A stretch of 64,000 nucleotides of DNA from Paenibacillus sp. HB172176 (GCF_011947265.1 NZ_JAATHD010000002.1:522751-586750); one strand, 5' to 3'; counted from the stretch's first letter, positions 33,942 through 43,832 are shown. A program made the numbers and translations. Notes: generated by a model not told the origin, from the sequence alone.

Positions 33942-34671
33942 ACCCAACCAGCAGCGCATAGACGATGCCGGGGCCGTGAACGCCGATCGTCAGGTCGTTC
34001 TCGATATCCGAGGATCGGCTCGGTCCGGATATGAAGTGTATGCCGGCCGGCAGTTGTTCTCTGCCCGCTTCGTCAAATGGAATCAGCACCTCGCCGAGTC
34101 TTGTTTTCAAACGCTCAATCGGGATAATAATGAACAGCACTGTCGGCAGCAGACTGACGGAGCGTCCCTTCTCCTTCGCGGACAGCACGGCAACCGAGCC
34201 CGTATAGGCTACGGCATGATCCGCCTGAACGACGCCGAAATCCGCCTGAGCGGCCTCCGCCTTCCAAGCCGTATCGCTATCCGAATTCCATACGGAAATA
34301 TGGGCATTCGGCAGCGCTTCCTCCAGCCTCAATGCGGCCAGCTCCGGCTCATCCTGACGAATGACGCGCTTCGCGCTCATCTCCGACGCCTTGCCCGCGA
34401 TAAAATCCGTAATCTCATCCCAGCCGCCCAGCCTCTCCACATGCCCGCCGACAGCGAGGAAGTTGTCCGTGAACCGTTGCGCCTTCTCCTCCGGTGTCCA
34501 ATCAACCTCTCTCCAGAAGTTGGGCGCGCCGCGGTATGGATGCTTTGGCTTATCCGTCATAAGAGGATGACCGAGTCTGCCCGCTATATGCTTCATAAAG
34601 CCGGCCTGTTTCTCGCGCGACTGCGCTTCGAGACGGGCCAGCCATTCTTCATGCGTTTCCCTGTTTGCCAT
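33940..34671 (-). CDS. lutC: L-lactate utilisation protein LutC (LUD domain)
   Basis: A 243-residue LUD-domain protein with HPYRGAPNFWREV and the C-terminal pattern FISGPSRSSDIENDLTIGVHGPG, both typical of LutC/YkgG. With LutA and LutB it forms the iron-sulfur complex that oxidises L-lactate to pyruvate. The ATG at 34671 has GGGAGGTG 6 bases upstream. It lies 125 bases after lutB and is the last gene of the operon. Confidence 0.93.
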   Translation of the reverse strand: MANRETHEEWLARLEAQSREKQAGFMKHIAGRLGHPLMTDKPKHPYRGAPNFWREVDWTPEEKAQRFTDNFLAVGGHVERLGGWDEITDFIAGKASEMSAKRVIRQDEPELAALRLEEALPNAHISVWNSDSDTAWKAEAAQADFGVVQADHAVAYTGSVAVLSAKEKGRSVSLLPTVLFIIIPIERLKTRLGEVLIPFDEAGREQLPAGIHFISGPSRSSDIENDLTIGVHGPGIVYALLVG

Positions 34672-34796
34672 TGCTTGCACCTCCCTGCTCGCTCACGCTA
34701 AGCAAGCTCTCGCCTTGTTCATACATGTCTGGAGCCTTGCGCCACTCTCGCCCATTCAGCTAATACTGAAGCCGTTCTACGCTAGCACCAGCATCA

Positions 34797-36302
34797 CTAA
34801 TGCCGCGAATCCTTCTTGCCAGACAGCTTCTCCATTCGCGCTCTCATCTCGGGATCCATCTCGCGCAGGCCGGATTTCAGCTCTTGATCGAGCGTCGCCC
34901 AGTTATCCCGGAACGATTTCTTCGGCAGGCTCGGCGTCACGCGATATTTGTTCCAGCCCTTCAGCGGCCCAAGCTTCGTGCGGATATAGCCGTCGCGTAC
35001 GACAAGCTTCTGCCCCAGCTTGCCGAGTCTCATCAAGCCGCCCATCCGGCCGGAATTGCCCATTACCGTCGCGAAGCCCTGCATACCCACGCCCTCGAGC
35101 TTGCTGCCGTTGCCGCTCTCCACCTTGCGCCGACGGAGATAGACCAGCATCTCGTGCAGCGGAATTTTCACGGGACAGGCCTCGTAGCAGGCTCCGCAGA
35201 GCGATGACGCATTGGCGATATCATCCCATTCCGCGATATTCTTGTTGAGCGACGGCGTAAGCACCGCGCCGATCGGACCGCTGTACGTGCTGCCGTATGC
35301 ATGTCCGCCGATATGCCGATATACGGGACAAGCGTTCAGGCACGCGCCGCAGCGAATGCAGTTGAGCAGCTCCTGGAATTCCGGATCGCCGAGTTGCAGC
35401 GAACGACCGTTGTCGACGATAATAATATGCATCTCGTCCGGTCCGTCCGCATCCTCGGAGCGGCGCGGTCCGCTAATGCCGGACATGTACATCGTCAGCT
35501 TCTGGCCTGTCGCTGAACGCGGCAGCAGCGTCGCCATAACCTCCAGATCCTCGAAGGAGGGAATAATGCGCTCCATGCCCATCAGCGTAATCTGCGTCTT
35601 CGGCACAGTGCTGACCATTCTCGCATTGCCTTCATTCTCGAACAGCACCATCGAGCCGGTCTCCGCGATTGCGAAGTTGCAGCCGGTCATGCCAATATCC
35701 GCCTCGAGAAATTTCTCCCGCAGCTTTTTGCGGACAAACCCTGCAAGCGCGGTCGTCTCTGGCGGCAGCGTATAGCCCGCTTCCTTGGACAGCAGCTCGG
35801 CGATTTGATAGCGATTCTTGTGAATCGCCGGAATGACGATATGCGAAGGCATCTCTCCCGCGAGCTGAATAATGTATTCGCCGAGATCGGTCTCCACCGC
35901 CTCGACGCCGATTGATTCCAGCGCATGATTCAGATGAAGCTCCTCGGTGACCATCGATTTCGATTTCACAACCGACTTCGCGTCCGCATGCTCCGCAATA
36001 TCAAGCGACAGCTTCACCGCCTCTTCCGCGGTAGCCGCGAAATGCACATGAACGCCGTTCGCGCGGGCGTTCTCGACGAACAGATTCAAGTAATAGTCGA
36101 GATGGGCGATCGTATGCAGACGAATCTGTCTGCCGCGCTCCCGCCATTCCTCCCAATTGCCATGCTCGGTCGACGCATTCTTCTTGCCGTTCCGCAGCCG
36201 CTCTGTCGTGAATTTCACCGCCTTGCGAAGAAACTCATCATTCAATGCGAGCTCGGCTCTTCCTTTGACAGTGCCGGGGGTCTTGCCGCTTACTGCGCTC
36301 AT
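34797..36302 (-). CDS. lutB: L-lactate utilisation iron-sulfur protein LutB
   Basis: A 501-residue protein: an N-terminal LUD domain, then two ferredoxin-type [4Fe-4S] motifs, CIRCGACLNACPVYRHIGG and CGACYEACPVKIPLHEML, and a C-terminal LutB tail. It is the electron-transfer subunit of the LutABC lactate oxidase. Its ATG overlaps the lutA stop by 4 bases. Confidence 0.95.
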   Translation of the reverse strand: MSAVSGKTPGTVKGRAELALNDEFLRKAVKFTTERLRNGKKNASTEHGNWEEWRERGRQIRLHTIAHLDYYLNLFVENARANGVHVHFAATAEEAVKLSLDIAEHADAKSVVKSKSMVTEELHLNHALESIGVEAVETDLGEYIIQLAGEMPSHIVIPAIHKNRYQIAELLSKEAGYTLPPETTALAGFVRKKLREKFLEADIGMTGCNFAIAETGSMVLFENEGNARMVSTVPKTQITLMGMERIIPSFEDLEVMATLLPRSATGQKLTMYMSGISGPRRSEDADGPDEMHIIIVDNGRSLQLGDPEFQELLNCIRCGACLNACPVYRHIGGHAYGSTYSGPIGAVLTPSLNKNIAEWDDIANASSLCGACYEACPVKIPLHEMLVYLRRRKVESGNGSKLEGVGMQGFATVMGNSGRMGGLMRLGKLGQKLVVRDGYIRTKLGPLKGWNKYRVTPSLPKKSFRDNWATLDQELKSGLREMDPEMRARMEKLSGKKDSRH

Positions 36303-37027
36303 GCTCCCTTCACTCCCTCGTAGAGCAGCTCCGCCAGATGCATGACGCGCACCGGCTCGCCGCGGAATCGCAAATTCCCCGCAATATTCATAAGACAGGC
36401 CAGATCAAGACCGACCAGCACCTCGGCTTCGGTCTCCAGCACATGATCCGCCTTCTCCGTCACCATCGCGCCGGAAATATCGGCCATCTTCACGGCGAAG
36501 GTACCGCCGAAGCCGCAGCAATCCTCCGCAAACGGCAGATCGACAAACTCCATTCCCTTCACCTGAGCCATCAATTGCATCGGCTCGTCCTTGATGCCGA
36601 GAATACGGGTGCCGTGGCAGGACGGATGGTACGTAACCTTATGCGGGAACGTCGCTCCGAGATCGGTCACACCGAGCACTCCCACTAGAAACTGCGTAAA
36701 TTCGTAAGATTTTGCCTGCAACGCCTTCGCGCGCTCCAGCATGACGGGATCATGCTCGAACAGCTTGGGATAATGATGAATCATGCCCGTGCAGGAGCCG
36801 GAGGGCGAGATAACATAATCGCTGTCCTCGAACGCGTCCAGCAGCGTGCGGGCCGTCTCTCTCGCTTCCTTCCAATAGCCGCTGTTGAAGGCGGGCTGGC
36901 CGCAGCAGGTCTGCAGTCTGGGAAACTCCAGAGCAACTCCATACCGCGCAAGCAATCTTGCCATCGCTTCGCCCACCGGCGGAAACAAAGCGTCGCTTAA
37001 GCATGTTATAAATAAAGAAACCTTCAT
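36299..37027 (-). CDS. lutA: L-lactate utilisation protein LutA (CCG-domain)
   Basis: About 242 residues with the two cysteine-rich CCG modules of the LutA/GlpC family: TCCGQPAFNSGYW in the first half and EDCCGFGGTFAVK in the second. These bind an Fe-S centre or quinone-linked cofactor. I start at the ATG at 37027, with GGAGTG upstream; the frame is open six codons further. It follows the DeoR-type regulator by 14 bases. Confidence 0.94.
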   Translation of the reverse strand: MKVSLFITCLSDALFPPVGEAMARLLARYGVALEFPRLQTCCGQPAFNSGYWKEARETARTLLDAFEDSDYVISPSGSCTGMIHHYPKLFEHDPVMLERAKALQAKSYEFTQFLVGVLGVTDLGATFPHKVTYHPSCHGTRILGIKDEPMQLMAQVKGMEFVDLPFAEDCCGFGGTFAVKMADISGAMVTEKADHVLETEAEVLVGLDLACLMNIAGNLRFRGEPVRVMHLAELLYEGVKGA

Positions 37028-37041
37028 TTCTATCACTCCGT

Positions 37042-37800
37042 TCAAACGGAAGTCAGATCAATCTCTCTTTCCCGAAGCTCTCTTGCCAGCTGAGGTGAAA
37101 GTCCGTTGTCTGTAATCATATGATGAATCGCGTTCAAATCGGCCACATGGGTAAAAGCCTGTACGCCGAACTTGCTTGAATCCGCCAGCAGGACAACCTT
37201 ATCCGCCATTCCGACCATGCGATGCTTGATTCGGGCTTGAAGCTCGTTCGATTCGCTCATACCTCTCTCCAGATGCACGCCCTTGCAGGACAGGAAGGCC
37301 TTGTCGACATGATAGGCGTCAAGCGACCGCTCCGCAAGGGGACCGACATAGGAGAGACTTCGAGCGGCGAGAATGCCTCCGGTCGAGATAACCTCGACCC
37401 GCTCCTTCGAAGCAAGCTCCAGCGCCACCTTGATCGAATTGGTCAGAACGGTAAGCGGAATATCCGGCATCGTCTGCGCCATATACCACGCGGTCGAGGA
37501 GGCATCCAGCAGAATGCGCTCTTTCGGGCGAATCAGCTTTACAGCCTCCTCGGCAATGCGGCGTTTCTCCTCCGCATTGGCGATTTCGCGCTCGGAATAA
37601 GGGGTCTCAGGCTGCTGGTCCTTAACGCTGACAGCTCCGCCATGCGATCGGCGCAATCGCCCTGCCTGCTCGAGCCGAGCCAGATCGCGGCGGATTGTCT
37701 CCTCGGTCACCTGACACAGCTCGCTCAGCTCCGTCACGCGAATGCTTCCTCTCTCACCCACAAGCTCGACAATTTTGTCATAACGCTCCGCAACCAGCAT
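37042..37800 (-). CDS. rhaR: DeoR-family regulator, probable RhaR
   Basis: A 252-residue DeoR regulator. The N-terminal winged helix reads RYDKIVELVGERGSIRVTELSELCQVTEETIRRDLARLEQAG, and the sugar-phosphate-sensing domain carries the usual DASST and SSKFG segments. In B. subtilis RhaR, a DeoR protein, represses the rhaEWRBMA operon and responds to rhamnulose-1-phosphate. The position inside a rhamnose operon supports the same job here, and would bring lutABC under the same control. Assignment to rhamnose rather than lactate is an inference from position. Confidence 0.8.
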   Translation of the reverse strand: MLVAERYDKIVELVGERGSIRVTELSELCQVTEETIRRDLARLEQAGRLRRSHGGAVSVKDQQPETPYSEREIANAEEKRRIAEEAVKLIRPKERILLDASSTAWYMAQTMPDIPLTVLTNSIKVALELASKERVEVISTGGILAARSLSYVGPLAERSLDAYHVDKAFLSCKGVHLERGMSESNELQARIKHRMVGMADKVVLLADSSKFGVQAFTHVADLNAIHHMITDNGLSPQLARELREREIDLTSV

Positions 37801-37846
37801 TTCCAGCCCCTCTTTTCATTCAAAAATAAATAAACATGGGATGCCG

Positions 37847-39316
37847 CTAACGCCCCGTAATGCGGACAAAGCTCGCATAAGCCCGCTCCCACTGCTCTTC
37901 GCCTTGGGGCTCGTAAGTCTCTATGGGGAACGAGTCCTGCACGAGCTTCCTCGCTTCCCATATATCCGGAATATCGCCAAGCGAAATCCATTGCACCAGC
38001 ATATTGCCGATTGCGCTGCCTTCAACCGGCCCCGCCCAGACCGGCTTGCCGATCGCGCTTGCCGTCCACTGGCAGAGCAGGGTATTCTGTATGCCGCCGC
38101 CTACCATATGAAGGCCTTCGTACTCTTTGCCCGACAGTTCTTCCACCTGCTGCAGCGCGGAACGGTATTTGAAGGCCAGGCTCTCAAGTATAACGCGCGT
38201 GACGGCGCCTGCTCCGCTTGGAGCAAGCTGACCTGTCTGCTCGCAGTAGCTCGTAATCTGAGCAGGCATGTCACCGGGCTGCAAGAACCGTTCGTCATCC
38301 ACATCAATGAAAGCCGCGAACGGCTCCGCTTCGGATGCCAGCTTAACTAATTCGGGGAAGGAATACGAAATTCCTGCCCGCTCCCACGCCCGCCGGCATT
38401 CTTGAAGAATCCACAGGCCCATAATGTTCTTCAAGAGGCGGAAGGTGCCGTATACGCCGCCTTCGTTCGTGAAGTTCAACTCCTGCGCGCGCGGGGAAAG
38501 CACCGGCTGCTTCACCTCTGTGCCGATCAGCGACCAGGTGCCGCAGCTTAAGAAGGCAAACGACTGCTGAAGCGCGGGCACCGCCGCAACCGCCGAGCCC
38601 GTATCATGCTCCGCCACCGCGTAGACGGGAACGGATTCGATGCCCAGCTCTTCGCAGACCGCTTCGCTTAAGCGACCGACCGCCGTTCCAGGCTGGACAA
38701 CCGGTCCGAACAGCGAGGGGGCCGCTCCAATAGCCTCAAGCAGCTCCTCATCCCAATCTCCCGTCAGCGGATTGTACATCTGCGTCGTCGAAGCAAGCGA
38801 GAACTCATTATGCATTTCTCCGGTAAGAAAGTATCTTAACAGCGCAGGAATCATTAGAAAATGCTTCGCTTCCCGCAGCAAAGGGGAATCCATTCGCTTA
38901 AGATGCGATAACTGATACAGTGTATTGATCGACATGAACTGAATGCCCGTTTTGCCGAAAATTTTGGTTGCCGTCAGCTGTTCGACAACCTTCTCCATCT
39001 CGCCGTTCACTTTCGGATCGCGATAATGATAAGGATTGCCGAGAAGCTCGTTGCCTTCGCCCAGGAAGCCGAAATCAACGCCCCAGGTATCAATCGCGAT
39101 GCTGCTCAGCTTGATTTTGCGATGCTTGGCCTTCAGCAGGCTTTGCTTCAATTCATGAAGCAATCGCAGAATATCCCAATGCAGCCGGTCGCCGGCCTGC
39201 ACGGGATCGTTGGAGAAGCGATGCAGCTCCTCCAGCTCGATCTTGCCGCCGTTGATCCGCCCCAGCATCGCTCTGCCGCTGCTTGCGCCTAAGTCGAATG
39301 CCAGAACATGGTTCAC
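37847..39316 (-). CDS. rhaB: Rhamnulokinase RhaB
   Basis: A 489-residue FGGY-family kinase that phosphorylates L-rhamnulose. It begins VLAFDLGASSGRAMLG, the ATPase phosphate-1 motif of RhaB, and later shows AVAEHDTGSAVAAVP and HMVGGGIQNTLLCQWTASAIG near the C-terminus. The start overlaps the isomerase stop by 4 bases. It may also phosphorylate L-fuculose, because no fuculokinase gene accompanies fucI-fucA-fucU in this window. Confidence 0.94.
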   Translation of the reverse strand: MNHVLAFDLGASSGRAMLGRINGGKIELEELHRFSNDPVQAGDRLHWDILRLLHELKQSLLKAKHRKIKLSSIAIDTWGVDFGFLGEGNELLGNPYHYRDPKVNGEMEKVVEQLTATKIFGKTGIQFMSINTLYQLSHLKRMDSPLLREAKHFLMIPALLRYFLTGEMHNEFSLASTTQMYNPLTGDWDEELLEAIGAAPSLFGPVVQPGTAVGRLSEAVCEELGIESVPVYAVAEHDTGSAVAAVPALQQSFAFLSCGTWSLIGTEVKQPVLSPRAQELNFTNEGGVYGTFRLLKNIMGLWILQECRRAWERAGISYSFPELVKLASEAEPFAAFIDVDDERFLQPGDMPAQITSYCEQTGQLAPSGAGAVTRVILESLAFKYRSALQQVEELSGKEYEGLHMVGGGIQNTLLCQWTASAIGKPVWAGPVEGSAIGNMLVQWISLGDIPDIWEARKLVQDSFPIETYEPQGEEQWERAYASFVRITGR

Positions 39317-40533
39317 CAGCTGGCACCGCCCTTCCCTCTCGCCAAAATATCCTTGCCGTAGCTGCTGTCCAGATACGCTTTCATCGGATCCAGCGGCAAG
39401 CCCTGCTCCTCGCGAACAGCGTGCAGCAGAGGCGTCACGTCGAATTCGAAGGCTCTGCGAACAGCATCCTCCGCGCCAAGCACATCGTTGCGGTTCGCCG
39501 CTTCCGCCACTTCTGCGTGATTAATAAGCAAAGCCTTCGCGAATTGCGTCTGCACGTTCAGAACCGAACGCAGCATTGCCGGAATTTTCTGCTCAATGCT
39601 GTGCGATTGGTCGATCATGTAGGCAATGCCGTCCACACAGCTGCGAATGGCCGCATCCGAATCTCCCGCCGCGTCGAGAATTTGATAGAAAATAAGGAAC
39701 AGCTCGTAAGGATTGACGGAGCCGACGATGAGATCGTCGTCCGCGTATTTGCGGCTGTTGAAATGGAAGCCGCCAAGCCGCTTCTCGTCGATAAGATAAG
39801 CGACGATATGCTCAATGTTCGCACCTTGCAGATGATGGCCGGTATCCACGAGCACCTCAGCCTGAGGTCCCAGCTTCAGCGCCATATTGTACGCCATGCC
39901 CCAGTCTGCCAAGTCGGTATGATAGAACGCCGGCTCGAAGCATTTGTATTCGATCAGCATGCGCATCTCCGGCGTCATGGCGTTGTACATTTCCGTCAGA
40001 GCTTCCTGCATCCATGCCTTGCGCTTCCGAATATGGCCTTGTCCCGGATAATTCGTGCCGTCTGCGAACCACAGGCTGAGATCTCGCGAGCCCGTCTCCT
40101 TCGCGATGTCCACACATTCGAGCAGATGCTGCGTCGCCTGCTTCCGAATCGCCGCATCCGCGTTCGTCACGCTGCCGAGCATATAGTTGTCATCCTGGAA
40201 CAGGTTCGGATTCACGGCCCCGATCTTAAGCCCCAGACTCTCCGCGTGGCTTCTCAGCTTGCCGTAATCCTCGCACTTGTCCCATGGAATATGAATCGCG
40301 ACGGATGGCGCAAGACCCGTTAATTTGTGCACCTGGGCCGCATCCTCGAACTTCTCGAAAGGCGTGCGGGGCACGCCCTCCTTCTGGAATACTTTGAAGC
40401 GGGTTCCCGAGTCTCCGTAACCCCATGACGGCGTCTCGATTTTTAAGCCTTTGAGACGAGTCTTCACTTCTTCCAGGTTAATGCCTCTTGCCTGCTGCTG
40501 CTCTTCGAACAAAGTATAGGCGCGATCGCTCAT
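39313..40533 (-). CDS. rhaI: L-rhamnose isomerase, RhaI (Pseudomonas stutzeri/YulE) type
   Basis: Converts L-rhamnose to L-rhamnulose. The 406-residue product belongs to the COG4952 type and not to E. coli RhaA. Metal ligands appear in LIEYKCFEPAFYHTD (Glu), VDTGHHLQG (Asp) and GGFHFNSRKYADDDL (His, Asp). The ATG at 40533 has AGAGGTG 7 bases upstream; the longer frame to 40578 has no site. It overlaps rhaB by 4 bases and follows rhaEW by 73 bases. Confidence 0.93.
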   Translation of the reverse strand: MSDRAYTLFEEQQQARGINLEEVKTRLKGLKIETPSWGYGDSGTRFKVFQKEGVPRTPFEKFEDAAQVHKLTGLAPSVAIHIPWDKCEDYGKLRSHAESLGLKIGAVNPNLFQDDNYMLGSVTNADAAIRKQATQHLLECVDIAKETGSRDLSLWFADGTNYPGQGHIRKRKAWMQEALTEMYNAMTPEMRMLIEYKCFEPAFYHTDLADWGMAYNMALKLGPQAEVLVDTGHHLQGANIEHIVAYLIDEKRLGGFHFNSRKYADDDLIVGSVNPYELFLIFYQILDAAGDSDAAIRSCVDGIAYMIDQSHSIEQKIPAMLRSVLNVQTQFAKALLINHAEVAEAANRNDVLGAEDAVRRAFEFDVTPLLHAVREEQGLPLDPMKAYLDSSYGKDILARGKGGASW

Positions 40534-40606
40534 ATACAGACACCTCTTTCGCTCATTCATATTAAATTTCCGCCGCAATTGACGCGTGAATGCTTGAAGC
40601 TTGCGA

Positions 40607-42676
40607 TTATCTCGTGAATGCGGCAGGAACGCCGCCGTCGATCGTCAGCATGCAGCCGGTTGTTTTCTCCGACTTCGAGGACGCGAAGAAGGCGATGCCC
40701 TCTGCGATATCCCGCGGATAAATATTAACGAGCAGCGTCGTGCGCTTGCGATAATGCTCTTCCAGCTGGTCCGGCTCAATGCCGTAAGCCGCCGCGCGCT
40801 CGTTGCGCCAGCTGCCGTTCCAGATTGCCGAGCCTTGCAGAATCGCATCTGGCAGAATCGTATTCACACGAATGCCGTGCTCGCCGCCTTCCGCAGCAAT
40901 GCAGCGCGCAAGATGCGCTTCAAGCGCCTTGACCGAGCTGTAAGCCGTCACATTCTTGCCGGCATAGACGGAGTTCTTCGAGCCGATGAACACCATGCTG
41001 CCGCCGATGCTTTGCGTCTTCATCAATTTGAACGCTTCGCGCGCCACGAGGAAATAGCCCGTTCCAAGCACATTCATATTCAAATTCCATTCCTTGAGCG
41101 AGGTTTCGTCGAACGGGCTGGAGGTCGCAAGACCTGCGTTGTTGACAATAATGTCCACGCCGCCGTAAGCCAGAGCCGTCTCCGCATACGCCGCCGCGAT
41201 CTGCTCCTCGCTCGTTACATCCATCTTCACGGCCAGAGCGCGATTCTCGCCATACTTCTCGTTGATTTCCTCAGCGACCTTCTGCGCGCCTTCGAGGTTC
41301 AGATCGGCAAGCACGACATGAGCGCCTTCCGACACGAGACGGCGAGCCGTCTCGCTGCCTATTCCGCCGGCGCCGCCTGTAATGAAGGCAACCTTGCGGG
41401 AGAATTCTGCCTCTGCGGGAGCAAGGGAAAGCTTGTACAGCTCCAACGGCCAATATTCCACGTTGAACGATTCGTTCTCGCTAAGCGATACGAATTCGCC
41501 CAGCGCCGTCGCGCCGCGCATAACCGCGATTGCGCGATGATAGAGCGCGCCGCTGACCTTTGACATCGCCCAGCTCTTGCCGGTGTTGATCATGCCTACG
41601 CCCGGTATAAGTATAACGCGAGGCGCCGCTTCGAACATTACATCGCCTTCGCTGCTGTTGCGTTCGAAATATTGCTTGTATTGCTCCTTATATTCGCTGA
41701 CAGCGGCAACCAGCTTCTCCTTGAGGCCTTCCGCGTCTTCCGCGTTTGGCGTCCAGTCCACGAACAGCGGCACAACCTTCGTGTGCACGAGATGATCCGG
41801 ACAAGCCGCGCCGACCTGGGACAGCTTCGCGGAATTTTCTCCGCCGACGAAAGCCAGCACATCGTCGCTGTCGTCGAAGGACAGCATCATGCGCTTCTCG
41901 TCGCTGACCGCGCCGCGCACGGCCGGCATTACCGCTGCCGCCAGGCTGCGGCGCGTCTCTGCAGGCAGGGCCGCATGCTTCTCGCCGCCGAACAGCTTCG
42001 CTTCGTCCACGCGGGCTTCGATGAACGCTTCCGCTTCATTGATAATTTTGATCGTTTGCGCATAGCAAGCTTCGGACGTATCGCCCCAAGTAACCAGGCC
42101 ATGCTTCTCCATCAACACCAACTCAGCGTTCGGATTCGACAGAACGCCTTCCGCGATCATCTTGGACAGGTTGAAGCCGGGGCGCACATAAGGCACCCAT
42201 ACAAAGCGGTTGCCGAAAATTTCCTCAGCGAGCTGACGGCCGTTGTCCGCGCAGCAGAGGGAAATAATCGCGTCCGGATGCGTATGATCGACATGCTTGA
42301 ACGGCAGGAACGCGTGAAGCAGCGTCTCGATCGATGCGCGTGGATGCTTGGCGTCGATCATGCAATTGGCCAGATAAGCGACCATCTCCTCATCCGGCAT
42401 CTCCGAACGTTCGAACAACGGACGGATGTCATCCATGCGCAGACCCGTGAAATTGCCCGCTTTCATCGTTGCCAGGTCGGAGCCGCTGCCCTTGACGTAC
42501 ATCACTTCAATATCGCGGCCGCGGAAATCCTTCACGGTTGTTTTGCTGGAGGTGTTGCCTCCGCCGAAATTGCACACCCGGCGATCCTCGCCGATAATGT
42601 TGGAGCGATAGACCAGCTCGTCCAAGCCGCCTTGCAATTGCGAAGCCTTCGAATCATTCCATAAGGATTGCACCAT
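40607..42676 (-). CDS. rhaEW: Bifunctional rhamnulose-1-phosphate aldolase / lactaldehyde dehydrogenase RhaEW
   Basis: A 689-residue fusion. Residues 1 to about 420 are a class II aldolase with the zinc site DHTHPDAIISL, and residues from about 430 are a short-chain dehydrogenase (VAFITGGAGGIGSETARRL, catalytic AYSSVKALEAHLAR). The aldolase splits L-rhamnulose-1-phosphate to DHAP and L-lactaldehyde, and the dehydrogenase oxidises the latter to L-lactate, as known for B. subtilis RhaEW. It leads the operon that ends with lutABC. The ATG has GGAGGT 8 bases upstream. Confidence 0.95.
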   Translation of the reverse strand: MVQSLWNDSKASQLQGGLDELVYRSNIIGEDRRVCNFGGGNTSSKTTVKDFRGRDIEVMYVKGSGSDLATMKAGNFTGLRMDDIRPLFERSEMPDEEMVAYLANCMIDAKHPRASIETLLHAFLPFKHVDHTHPDAIISLCCADNGRQLAEEIFGNRFVWVPYVRPGFNLSKMIAEGVLSNPNAELVLMEKHGLVTWGDTSEACYAQTIKIINEAEAFIEARVDEAKLFGGEKHAALPAETRRSLAAAVMPAVRGAVSDEKRMMLSFDDSDDVLAFVGGENSAKLSQVGAACPDHLVHTKVVPLFVDWTPNAEDAEGLKEKLVAAVSEYKEQYKQYFERNSSEGDVMFEAAPRVILIPGVGMINTGKSWAMSKVSGALYHRAIAVMRGATALGEFVSLSENESFNVEYWPLELYKLSLAPAEAEFSRKVAFITGGAGGIGSETARRLVSEGAHVVLADLNLEGAQKVAEEINEKYGENRALAVKMDVTSEEQIAAAYAETALAYGGVDIIVNNAGLATSSPFDETSLKEWNLNMNVLGTGYFLVAREAFKLMKTQSIGGSMVFIGSKNSVYAGKNVTAYSSVKALEAHLARCIAAEGGEHGIRVNTILPDAILQGSAIWNGSWRNERAAAYGIEPDQLEEHYRKRTTLLVNIYPRDIAEGIAFFASSKSEKTTGCMLTIDGGVPAAFTR

Positions 42677-42773
42677 GTTTTTTTACCTCCGAATAATGTT
42701 TGTTTGTTTTTATAAATCCTGAATGCATCCAGCATAACATCTTTGTTTTGATTTGAATATATAATATTTCAAA
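42677..42773 (-). promoter_or_regulatory. Upstream region of the rhamnose-lactate operon with repeated AAAACAAA
   Basis: The minus strand contains two close copies of AAAACAAA (one reading CAAAACAAAGATG, the other AAAAACAAACAAACATT) before rhaEW. Direct repeats of this kind are common operators of DeoR repressors. No clear cre site was seen. Confidence 0.35.
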
Positions 42774-42825
42774 AATAAACGGACATTCCAAACAAAAGCA
42801 ACGAAAGCTTTCTATGGAATGTCCG
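42774..42825 (-). terminator. Hairpin terminator of the ArsR-type regulator gene
   Basis: Perfect 11-bp arms CGGACATTCCA (42780-42790) and TGGAATGTCCG (42815-42825) with a 24-base loop. On the minus strand TTTATTTTTG follows. It isolates the rha operon from the upstream regulator gene. Confidence 0.65.
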
Positions 42826-42896
42826 TATGGTTTCGCACGGCGAAGGTTGATCCCGACAACATCAAGCTTCCCTGCGATTTGCTAGATTATTTGCGG

Positions 42897-43832
42897 TTAT
42901 TTGCATCGAAGAACAACCTCGATATCCTGATTGTAATTGCCGAAGCCTTTGCCGAACAATGTCACTCCCCCGCTGTTTCTCGCGGTGTCGCTGCAGGATA
43001 TGCGGAACAGAATTTCTTTGTCGTAGGTCAAAGCAAGCTTCTCCATCGTTGTGTCGGACAGCTTGATTCCGTCAACGAAGGAGCCCTGCTGCGTAATTCG
43101 GATCGTCTTCATCAAGCCGTGCTGAATGTTCTTGCGCCACCATGCAGGCGTATATTGTCCTCTCGCGCCGCCGAAATTGCCGGGATACGTCCACGTCCCG
43201 ATCTCCTTGCCGTTAATGGAGAAAACAATGTCGGACGGCAAATGCTCCACCGTGCAAGGCGTTTCCGAGCAAAGCTCAAGCGAGATTTCGAGCGATTCCG
43301 GAATTTGGTGATTCACCATATAATTCGGAATTCGGTATTCCACAAAGCCGGAACCGAACCACAGCACCTTGGCGTGCACATGCTCCGGGTTGGCGAAATA
43401 TCTCGGATCGTCGCACATGCCGATCATCCCGGTATCGGAGGCAAGTCCGCAGGTCGGCCTTACTTCATAGGAGGAATAGATGCCGACGGGCAGAGACACG
43501 GAATACCGGCTGTGCGTCTCCTCCAGGCTCTCATCCCGTTTGAAACGCAATGTAACCTGCGATAGGTCGAGGAAGCAAAGCTTTTGCATCCCTCTTTTGC
43601 CCGGCATGCTCTCGCATCTGACGATGCCCGCTTCCTCCAGCATATGTATATGTCTCGTTACAATCGGAGACTTTATGTCTAGCGCCTCGGACAAGCTTTT
43701 GATATTCATGGGCCGTTCACTGAGCAATTCGATCATTTTCACGCGCGTCGGCGAGGAGAAACTCTCGAGAAATTTCATATTGCGGCTTGATACTTCGATT
43801 TCCAATTTGATTTCTTCCTTTCCCTGTTCCAT
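42897..43832 (-). CDS. ArsR-type winged-helix regulator with large C-terminal domain
   Basis: A 311-residue regulator. The N-terminal ArsR-like winged helix (FLESFSSPTRVKMIELLSERPMNIKSLSEALDIKSPIVTRHIHMLEEAGIV) is followed by a domain of about 210 residues rich in aromatic and glycine residues, reminiscent of a carbohydrate-binding beta sandwich. It resembles COG4189 regulators found near glycosidase genes. A perfect 14-bp palindrome lies 20 bases before the start, suggesting autoregulation. A shared half site in front of the divergent alcohol dehydrogenase suggests that operon is also a target. Confidence 0.8.
   Translation of the reverse strand: MEQGKEEIKLEIEVSSRNMKFLESFSSPTRVKMIELLSERPMNIKSLSEALDIKSPIVTRHIHMLEEAGIVRCESMPGKRGMQKLCFLDLSQVTLRFKRDESLEETHSRYSVSLPVGIYSSYEVRPTCGLASDTGMIGMCDDPRYFANPEHVHAKVLWFGSGFVEYRIPNYMVNHQIPESLEISLELCSETPCTVEHLPSDIVFSINGKEIGTWTYPGNFGGARGQYTPAWWRKNIQHGLMKTIRITQQGSFVDGIKLSDTTMEKLALTYDKEILFRISCSDTARNSGGVTLFGKGFGNYNQDIEVVLRCK

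Noticed and set aside
39283..40323. Plus-strand 346-residue frame
   Set aside because: It is antisense to the well-supported rhamnose isomerase gene; long antisense frames are common in this GC-rich stretch.
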